This document shows, one piece after another, positions 1 to 5,771 of a DNA stretch of 24,377 nucleotides. The translations under genes were made by a program, and so were the position numbers. The notes under the pieces were generated by a model. That model was not told where the DNA came from, did not search any database, and worked only from the letters and a program-made list of their open reading frames with translations. How positions within the stretch are numbered: the first letter of the stretch is position 1; each line of letters begins with the position of its first letter. Origin of the DNA: an uncultured Prevotellaceae bacterium (GTDB lineage Bacteria; Bacteroidota; Bacteroidia; Bacteroidales; Muribaculaceae); the NCBI GenBank assembly GCA_937916085.1, contig CALGGO010000026.1:1-24377 (forward strand), given 5' to 3'.

Positions 1-62
1 TATACCACTACTATTTTAGATAAAAAAAGACTAATTCCTTATCCCGAACTCGCGTCACTAAT

Positions 63-536
63 GTGTTTGTGCGTCGCTTCATGCCTGCGCATGGCAGTCG
101 CACGGTTGACCAGATGGTGCAGGCGGCTCGCAGCTGCAAGCAAAACATTGTGGAGGGGAGTGCCGATGGTGTGGCATCGATTGAGATGGAAATCAAGCTG
201 CTGAACACTGCCCGTGGCAGCATTCAGGAGCTGCGTGAGGACTATGAGGACTACTTGGGCTTTAAGGGGTTGAGCCGGTGGGAGGCCGGTCATCCCCGCT
301 ATGATGCGATGCTGGAGTATTGCCGCGGTCACAACAAGCTCGAGGACTATAGCAGCTACTTTGAGAAATGGAGTGATGAGGAGATGGCGAATGTGGCCAT
401 CACGCTCTCGCGCATGGTCGACAGGATGATGACCAGCTACGGCGAGAAGGTGGAGAGCGAGTTCCTGGCCGAGGGCGGGATAAAGGAGCGCATGACCCGC
501 GCGCGCCTCAGCAGGCGCAACCGAGGGGGGAGGTAG
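63..536 (+). CDS. four-helix-bundle protein with suffix domain, 5' end doubtful
   Basis: This is a 157-codon reading frame from a GTG. It contains RTVDQMVQAARSCKQNIVEG, a hallmark of the four-helix-bundle family related to proteins encoded in 23S rRNA intervening sequences. The C-terminal part (GGIKERMTRARLSRR) resembles the suffix domain seen in Bacteroidota members. The molecular function of this family is not established. The start is weak: GTG at 63 has no visible ribosome site and begins inside what should be the first helix, and an in-frame TAA lies at 21-23. The +1 frame upstream (codons from 1 to about 57) is open and reads ...DKKRLIPYPELAS, like the usual N-terminus of the family. 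The gene may therefore begin before the window and carry a small frameshifting deletion near 55-65, making it a pseudogene. It is followed directly by a 9-bp tandem array and then pnp. Confidence 0.6.
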   Translation: MFVRRFMPAHGSRTVDQMVQAARSCKQNIVEGSADGVASIEMEIKLLNTARGSIQELREDYEDYLGFKGLSRWEAGHPRYDAMLEYCRGHNKLEDYSSYFEKWSDEEMANVAITLSRMVDRMMTSYGEKVESEFLAEGGIKERMTRARLSRRNRGGR

Positions 537-604
537 ATTGGCTAGAGGAGCTAGATTGGCTAGACTTTCTAGAGGTTCTAGATTTTCTAGAATTTCTAGG
601 GGGG
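533..604. repeat. 9-bp tandem array (CTAGAnnnn), eight units
   Basis: Starting at the stop codon (534-536) of the four-helix-bundle gene, CTAG recurs exactly every 9 bp at 542, 551, 560, 569, 578, 587 and 596. A first partial unit covers 533-541. The first five bases are nearly constant (CTAGA) and the last four vary (GGAG, TTGG, CTTT, GGTT, TTTT, ATTT). The array ends about 20 bp before the -33 element of the pnp promoter. Confidence 0.9.
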
Positions 605-623
605 TGGGGTGGATTTTTGGGGA

Positions 624-655
624 TTTGGTGGAATGAAAACTTTTTCGTACCTTTG
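624..655 (+). promoter_or_regulatory. Bacteroidota-type promoter of pnp
   Basis: TTTG at 624-627, a 20-nt spacer, then TACCTTTG at 648-655 matches the Bacteroidota sigma consensus TTTG/TAnnTTTG. The start codon of pnp lies 33 nt after the -7 box, leaving a short A/T-rich leader. Confidence 0.85.
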
Positions 656-687
656 CACGATTTTTATAAAAATAATACAATATCTAG

Positions 688-2994
688 ATGTTAACACCTA
701 CTAAGAAAACCATCGTGTTGGGTGACGGACGTGAGATCACCCTTGAGACAGGAAAGCTTGCCAAGCAAGCCGATGGAGCAGTTGAATTGCGCTTCAACAA
801 CACCATGTTGCTAGCGACCGTTGTTTCGGCGAAGGACGCCGAGGAGGGTGCCGACTTTATGCCCCTCACAGTTGAATACAAGGAGAAATATTCCTCCTTT
901 GGACGTTTCCCTGGCGGCTTCACCAAGCGTGAGGGCCGCGCCAGCGACTACGAAATCTTGACAGCACGCCTCGTGGACCGCGTGCTCCGGCCATTGTTCC
1001 CCTCGAACTATCATGCCAACACTATCGTCCACATCTTGATGTTCTCGGCCGACGGCGCCGACTGCCCCGACGCTCTCGCGGGCCTCGCCGCCAGTGCCGC
1101 TATCGCCGTGAGCGACGTGCCCTTTGAGGAGCCTATCAGTGAGGTGCGCGTGGCACGCATCGACGGCAACTTCGTTATCAACCCCACCTTCGAACAACTC
1201 GAAAACGCTGACATGGAATTGATGGTAGGTGCTACTTACGACAATATTATGATGGTGGAGGGTGAGATGGACGAGGTTCAGGAAGAGGACCTTATCGCAG
1301 CTCTGAAGTTTGCCCACGACGCTATCAAGCCCATGTGCCTGATACAGAAGGAGCTCGCTGCCGAGCTTGGCGTAGTAAAGCGCGAGTATTGCCACGAGGT
1401 TGACGACGAGGAAATCAAGGAGCGCGTGCGCAAGGAGTGCTACCAGCCCTGCTACGACATCGCCAAGGCTGGCAACGCCGACAAGCACTGGCGCAACGAC
1501 AGCTTCGACAAGATTGAGGAAGACTTTATCGAGACCATCCCCGAGGAGGAGCGCGAGGAGAAGACTCCCATGATCAAGCGCTACTTCCACGACGTGCAGC
1601 GCGATGCCGTGCGCCGCGTGATCCTCGATGAGGGCATCCGTCTTGACGGTCGCCAGACCACCGAGATACGCCCCATCTGGTGCGAGACCGACTATGTGCC
1701 CGGTCCTCACGGGAGCGCCGTGTTCACCCGTGGCGAGACCCAGTCGCTGGCAACGGTGACCCTGGGCACCCGCCTCGACGAGAAGCTCATCGACGACGTT
1801 TTGACCCGCCGCAACGAGCGCTTCCTGCTGCACTACAACTTCCCCGCATTCTCTACCGGCGAGGCCCGCGCGCCACGTGGCGTGAGCCGCCGCGAGATAG
1901 GTCACGGCAACTTGGCACACCGCGCCCTCAAGCGCATGTTCCCCGATGACTTCCCCTATTCGTGCCGCATCGTGAGCGACATCCTCGAGAGCAACGGCTC
2001 GTCGTCGATGGCAACAGTGTGCGGCGGCACCTTGGCGCTGCTCGACGCCGGCGTTAAGATGAAACGCCCCGTGGCAGGTATCGCTATGGGTCTCATCACC
2101 GACGAGGGTAACGTTAAGCACGCCGTGCTGAGCGACATCCTGGGCGACGAGGATCACCTGGGCGACATGGACTTCAAGGTAACAGGTACCGTGAACGGCA
2201 TCACCGCCACTCAGATGGACATCAAGTGCGACGGTCTGCCCTACGAGATTCTGGAGCAGGCTCTGCGTCAGGCTCGTGACGGTCGCCTCCACATCCTCAA
2301 TATCATCAACGAGACCATTCCAGAGCCTCGCGAGGACTACAAGCCTCACGTGCCACGCATCGTGACGATGACCGTTGACAAGGAGTTCATCGGCGCTATC
2401 ATCGGCAAGGGCGGCGAGGTTATACAAGGCATTCAGGAGGATACTGGTGCCACCATCGCTATCGATGAGATTGACGGCAAGGGCGAGATTGAGATCTCGG
2501 CTGCCAACAAAGACAGCATCGAGGCTGCCGTTGAGCGCATCAAGGCGATCATCGCCGTGCCCGAGGAAGGCACAGTTTACACTGGTCCCATCAAGAGCAT
2601 CTTGGAGTTTGGCGCTTTTGTTGAGTTCATGCCCGGCAAGGAAGGCTTGCTCCACATCAGCGAGATAAGCTGGGAGCGCCTCGCCGACATGGAGGCGAGT
2701 GGTCTGCACGAAGGCGATGAGGTGACCGTGAAACTCATCGAGATCGACAAGAAGACCGGCAAGTTCCGCCTCTCGATGCGCGCTCTGCAAGAGAAGCCCG
2801 AGGGCTATGAGGAGCGTCGCAACAGTAACGGCGGCAACCGCTCACGCGGCAACGGCGGCTCACGAAACGGTGGCAACAGCTCACGCTTCAATGACCGTCG
2901 CCGCAACGACAGCCGTGGTTCCCGCCGCGACAACCGCAACAACGACCGTCGCCGCGACGACCGCAACGACCAGAGCTACGACGATCGTAATTAA
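688..2994 (+). CDS. pnp: polynucleotide phosphorylase (PNPase)
   Basis: This 768-residue protein is the 3'-5' phosphorolytic exoribonuclease and polymerase of mRNA turnover; PNPase acts as a cytoplasmic trimer. The two RNase PH domains are visible: the first at about residues 10-140 (FNNTMLLATVVS, SFGRFPGGFTKREGR), the second from about residue 320 (RLDGRQTTEIRPIWCE, GSAVFTRGETQSLATVTLGT). A KH domain follows with its GxxG loop GKGG at 573-576, then an S1 domain at about 628-700 (GTVYTGPIKSILEFGAFVEF). Beyond S1 there is a tail of about 60 residues made almost wholly of R, N, G, D and S, which makes the protein longer than the roughly 710 residues usual in enterobacteria. The ATG at 688 fits the promoter at 624-655. 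It is probably a single-gene unit, given the terminator at 3103-3147. Confidence 0.97.
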   Translation: MLTPTKKTIVLGDGREITLETGKLAKQADGAVELRFNNTMLLATVVSAKDAEEGADFMPLTVEYKEKYSSFGRFPGGFTKREGRASDYEILTARLVDRVLRPLFPSNYHANTIVHILMFSADGADCPDALAGLAASAAIAVSDVPFEEPISEVRVARIDGNFVINPTFEQLENADMELMVGATYDNIMMVEGEMDEVQEEDLIAALKFAHDAIKPMCLIQKELAAELGVVKREYCHEVDDEEIKERVRKECYQPCYDIAKAGNADKHWRNDSFDKIEEDFIETIPEEEREEKTPMIKRYFHDVQRDAVRRVILDEGIRLDGRQTTEIRPIWCETDYVPGPHGSAVFTRGETQSLATVTLGTRLDEKLIDDVLTRRNERFLLHYNFPAFSTGEARAPRGVSRREIGHGNLAHRALKRMFPDDFPYSCRIVSDILESNGSSSMATVCGGTLALLDAGVKMKRPVAGIAMGLITDEGNVKHAVLSDILGDEDHLGDMDFKVTGTVNGITATQMDIKCDGLPYEILEQALRQARDGRLHILNIINETIPEPREDYKPHVPRIVTMTVDKEFIGAIIGKGGEVIQGIQEDTGATIAIDEIDGKGEIEISAANKDSIEAAVERIKAIIAVPEEGTVYTGPIKSILEFGAFVEFMPGKEGLLHISEISWERLADMEASGLHEGDEVTVKLIEIDKKTGKFRLSMRALQEKPEGYEERRNSNGGNRSRGNGGSRNGGNSSRFNDRRRNDSRGSRRDNRNNDRRRDDRNDQSYDDRN

Positions 2995-3099
2995 GCGCCT
3001 GCGGCGCGTGGATCGTGGATTGAAGATCGTGGATCGAGGATCGAGGATTCTCATTGAGCTTTAAGCATTCTGCATTTTGCATTTTGCATTCTGCATTAA
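2995..3099. repeat. mini-hairpin plus heptamer arrays after pnp
   Basis: Immediately after the pnp stop codon, GCGCC-TGC-GGCGC (2995-3007) can form a 5-bp hairpin with a three-base loop. Flush against it begin six heptamers of the GTGGATC/GAGGATT type (3008-3049), then 15 bp of less regular sequence, then five heptamers of the GCATTCT/GCATTTT type (3065-3099). The phase is kept without indels within each block. Confidence 0.9.
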
Positions 3100-3102
3100 A
3101 TA

Positions 3103-3147
3103 AAACCGCTATTCTGTGACAAAAAGCAGGATGGCGGTTTGTTTTTT
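3103..3147 (+). terminator. rho-independent terminator of pnp
   Basis: A 14-bp stem with two G-U pairs is formed by 3103-3116 (AAACCGCTATTCTG) and 3127-3140, with a 10-nt loop. A T-rich run follows (3142-3147 and further Ts to 3158). It lies just after the heptamer arrays and ends the pnp transcript. Confidence 0.85.
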
Positions 3148-3156
3148 GCTTTATTT

Positions 3157-3188
3157 TATGGAGATTAATAAACTATTTACTAACTTTG
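3157..3188 (+). promoter_or_regulatory. putative promoter of the 3276 gene
   Basis: TAACTTTG at 3181-3188 is a good -7 box. The -33 position holds only TATG/TTTA (about 3155-3160), a weak match. The predicted leader is about 80 nt and contains a heptamer array. Confidence 0.6.
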
Positions 3189-3233
3189 CAATCTAAGTTT
3201 TATAGGTTATTGGTTAGAGAATAACTGATAATT

Positions 3234-3268
3234 GGAAACTCGAAACTGAAAACTCGAAACTATTAACT
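3234..3268. repeat. heptamer array (CGAAACT type) before the 3276 start codon
   Basis: Five units in strict 7-bp phase: GGAAACT, CGAAACT, GAAAACT, CGAAACT, ATTAACT. The array ends 7 bp before the ATG at 3276 and so lies in the predicted 5' UTR. Confidence 0.8.
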
Positions 3269-3275
3269 ATATATT

Positions 3276-4397
3276 ATGAAAAAATTTATTTTATTGGCGC
3301 TTATGTTGGGATCAATGATGACCGTTAATGCTCGTGTAAATAATGACGCTGAGATAGAGGCAGTCATGGCCGACGCCAAGCTGAAATTCCAGCAAGGTTC
3401 TAACGACGTGTTCCTGCCCGACAATAATATTGAGTGGCGCAATGGCGTTCAGTATTGCAGTGTGGTGAGCTGCTATAACGAGAAAGACGAACCAGATCAT
3501 GTGGCGTTTTTGCTCGAAGAGTGCGACGACTGGGAAAGCAGCGAGCACTATTATGAGGTGAAACTGGTGAAGGGAAAGCCGATGGTTGTCAATCAAAAAG
3601 GTGTTACTGTAAAGCATGAGGTGGCAGGGCGTTGGGATATGATAGTGTTCCGCGACGCTAAAGGCGCAGTGCTCGATATTGCTCTGAAAAAGAATTCCGA
3701 CAACAACGATGAGGTAACCGCCGACTTGCGCGACATGATAAACGGTGTGTATGTGGGCACTGGAAAGAATGCCGGCGACACTGTGATGTTTGGCGCTGTT
3801 CATGGCATGGCTCGTTCTTGGCAGCCTGGTGCCGACTATAGTCTGGAATATATGGATTATAGCGATGGTTCTCCTAAATTAAGAGACAATCTGCAAGTGG
3901 CTTATTGCCCCGAGCGCATGAAACGCGTTCACATGCCACAGCCTTCCAAGAAAGTGGATGATAAGGGCGTGACACACTATTATGCCGACGACAAGGAGGT
4001 TTCGCGCGACGAGTATGAGTTCTTGAGGTCTAGACCTAACGGCTATAAAGGTCACGCTTCGCTGCATGGCCCGCTATGGTGGCTTGTGAAGCCGCAAGGC
4101 AACGACCTCGCCGTGGAGCTCACGGAACCTTTTCAAGAGGAGCTCGACGCGTTCTACTCAAAATACCGTGACGAGAAATTCACGCTCAAGTGGGTGCGCA
4201 GCCCCTACAAGGGCATGAAAGACCGCTGGGCAGTGCTCTCGATGCGTCCCGTGACGCGCGGCATGTTGGCATTATGCGACAAGGCTGCCTTGCAGCAAAT
4301 GCTCAAATACCTGAACGCCCGCAAGTCGCCCACCGACATCGAGCGCCTCAACAAGAGCCTCATCAACACAATAATGAGAGAGGGCGCAACGCACTAG
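3276..4397 (+). CDS. exported protein of unknown function
   Basis: This 373-residue protein has a clear signal peptide (KKFILLALMLGSMMTVNA, cleavage probably after NARV or nearby) and no lipobox, so it is probably periplasmic or secreted. I do not recognise the family. The mature part is hydrophilic, with mixed charge and many aromatic residues, for example YADDKEVSRDEYEFLRSRP near residue 230 and HASLHGPLWWLVKP near 265. It has no second membrane segment, and I saw no catalytic motif I would trust. Two close cysteines (YCSVVSCYN, near residue 65) could form a disulfide. It has its own predicted promoter and a roughly 80-nt leader. The next gene, a symporter, lies about 125 bp downstream across an 8-bp tandem array, with no obvious terminator between them. 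Confidence 0.85.
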   Translation: MKKFILLALMLGSMMTVNARVNNDAEIEAVMADAKLKFQQGSNDVFLPDNNIEWRNGVQYCSVVSCYNEKDEPDHVAFLLEECDDWESSEHYYEVKLVKGKPMVVNQKGVTVKHEVAGRWDMIVFRDAKGAVLDIALKKNSDNNDEVTADLRDMINGVYVGTGKNAGDTVMFGAVHGMARSWQPGADYSLEYMDYSDGSPKLRDNLQVAYCPERMKRVHMPQPSKKVDDKGVTHYYADDKEVSRDEYEFLRSRPNGYKGHASLHGPLWWLVKPQGNDLAVELTEPFQEELDAFYSKYRDEKFTLKWVRSPYKGMKDRWAVLSMRPVTRGMLALCDKAALQQMLKYLNARKSPTDIERLNKSLINTIMREGATH

Positions 4398-4408
4398 TTC
4401 TCTACTTA

Positions 4409-4496
4409 AACTCTCGAATGCTCGACAACTCGACTGCTCGATAATTCGAACACTCGAGCACACGAATGCTCGAACTCTCGAATGCTCGATTTCTTG
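4409..4496. repeat. 8-bp tandem array (nnnnCTCG), eleven units
   Basis: Eleven units in exact 8-bp phase. Most end in CTCG: AACTCTCG, AATGCTCG, ACAACTCG, ACTGCTCG and so on; variants end TTCG, CACG or CTTG. AATGCTCG occurs three times, at 4417, 4465 and 4481. The array starts 11 bp after the stop codon at 4397 and ends 27 bp before the symporter ATG. Confidence 0.9.
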
Positions 4497-4508
4497 TTCT
4501 CTTATATT

Positions 4509-4523
4509 CTTGTTAGCTAAAAA
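4509..4523 (+). repeat. leader word CTTGTTAGCTAAAAA touching the symporter ATG
   Basis: The 15 bases directly before the ATG at 4524 recur exactly at 21426-21440, just upstream of ispE. They contain the 8-bp palindrome TTAGCTAA. The word is related to the CTTGTCAG/CTTGTTAG repeats at 7946-7979 and 12073-12120. Confidence 0.75.
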
Positions 4524-5711
4524 ATGAAAAAACTCAAAAAACTGCCGTTGCTGGCACGCATTATAATTGCCATTGCGCTTGGTATAGGACTCGGGTTGGT
4601 GCTGCCGCTGCCCGCTGTGAGGGTGTTTGTCACTTTCAACAGCATCTTCAGCAATTTCCTGCAATTTCTGGTGCCGCTCATCATCATCGGGCTTATCACT
4701 CCTGCCATCAGCGACATTGGCAAGGGGGCAGGTAAGTTGCTGCTCATCACCACGCTTATAGCCTACGGCGACACGGTGTTCTCGGGCTACCTGTCCTATT
4801 TCACCAGCTCTTCAATCTTCCCGTCGCTCATTGGAGCCGGAAAAGGAGTGGAAAATGTTGCCGAGATAAAGAATTTAGAGCCGTTCTTCACTATCAACAT
4901 TCCGCCATTGGTCGATGTGATGTCGGCGCTGGTGACGGCGTTCACCGTGGGTCTTGGCATCGCTTTCCTAGGCACCAAGACTCTCAAGGCAGGATTTGAC
5001 GAGTTCAAGGAAATTGTGACCAAGACCATCGAGGTTGCGCTCATCCCGCTGCTGCCCATCTATATCTTCGGCATCTTCCTTGAGATGACCTATACGGGGC
5101 AGGCATGGCGAGTGCTCAACGTGTTCATTTCCATAATAGGCGTAATCTTTGCGCTTCACATCTTCCTGCTGGTGCTGCAATACTGCATAGCGGGCGCCAT
5201 CGTGCGTCGCAACCCGTTCAGCCTGCTGTGGAACATGATGCCGGCTTATTTCACCGCCCTCGGCACCTCGTCGAGCGCCGCGACCATCCCTGTCACCCTC
5301 AAGAGCACTCTCAACAATGGCGTGAGTAAGGATATCGCCGGCTTTGTGGTGCCGCTGTGTGCCACCATTCACCTCTCGGGCAGTTGCCTCAAGATTGTGG
5401 CATGTTCCCTAGCCCTCATGCTCATGGCAGGAATACCCTTCGACTTGGGATTATTCTCAGGATTCATCTTCATGCTAGGCATCATCATGGTTGCCGCGCC
5501 TGGAGTGCCTGGTGGCGCCATTATGGCGGCTCTGGGGTTGATACAGTCCTTCTTCGGCTTTGACGCACAGATGCAGGCGCTGATGATTGCCATTTACATC
5601 TCCATTGACAGCTTCGGCACCGCCTGCAACGTCACCGGCGACGGCGCCATCGCCCTGATAATCGACAAGATAAACGGCAAGGGAGAGATGAAGGCGCTTG
5701 GCGCTGATTAG
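4524..5711 (+). CDS. DAACS-family cation symporter with atypical binding site
   Basis: This 395-residue, very hydrophobic protein belongs to the glutamate/dicarboxylate:cation symporter family (GltP/GltPh/SstT). The HP1 hairpin reads SSSAATIPVTLKS (about residue 250), HP2 contains APGVPGGAIMAALGLI, and TM8 contains DSFGTACNVTGD. Compared by eye with archaeal GltPh as I remember it, D394, T398, N401 and D405 are kept, but the carboxylate-binding Arg397 is Gly, Arg276 is Ser, and the NMDGT sodium motif of TM7 reads HLSGS. This argues against an acidic amino acid or dicarboxylate substrate and suggests altered ion coupling; a neutral amino acid is one possibility. No promoter box is visible, so it may be read through from the gene at 3276. 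It is convergent with recG. Confidence 0.88.
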   Translation: MKKLKKLPLLARIIIAIALGIGLGLVLPLPAVRVFVTFNSIFSNFLQFLVPLIIIGLITPAISDIGKGAGKLLLITTLIAYGDTVFSGYLSYFTSSSIFPSLIGAGKGVENVAEIKNLEPFFTINIPPLVDVMSALVTAFTVGLGIAFLGTKTLKAGFDEFKEIVTKTIEVALIPLLPIYIFGIFLEMTYTGQAWRVLNVFISIIGVIFALHIFLLVLQYCIAGAIVRRNPFSLLWNMMPAYFTALGTSSSAATIPVTLKSTLNNGVSKDIAGFVVPLCATIHLSGSCLKIVACSLALMLMAGIPFDLGLFSGFIFMLGIIMVAAPGVPGGAIMAALGLIQSFFGFDAQMQALMIAIYISIDSFGTACNVTGDGAIALIIDKINGKGEMKALGAD

Positions 5712-5744
5712 GGATTAGTTGTGCTTTGCACGATTAGGGATTAG
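5706..5744. repeat. mini-hairpin flanked by a 13-bp direct repeat
   Basis: GATTAGGGATTAG occurs at 5706-5718, overlapping the symporter stop codon (5709-5711), and again at 5732-5744. Between the two copies lies the hairpin GTGC-TTT-GCAC (5721-5731). It sits between the convergent symporter and recG genes, and no U-tract follows. Confidence 0.8.
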
Positions 5745-5771
5745 TGAAATCCAACTTAATCGTTTGAAAGG

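Noticed and set aside
811..2790. A 659-codon open frame on the minus strand across pnp
   Set aside because: It lies wholly antisense to a textbook PNPase, has no promoter, and its length follows from the GC-rich codon bias of pnp. I treat it as a shadow.
5712..5771. Rho-independent terminator between the symporter and recG genes
   Set aside because: The only hairpin (GTGC-TTT-GCAC) is short and has no T-run on either strand.
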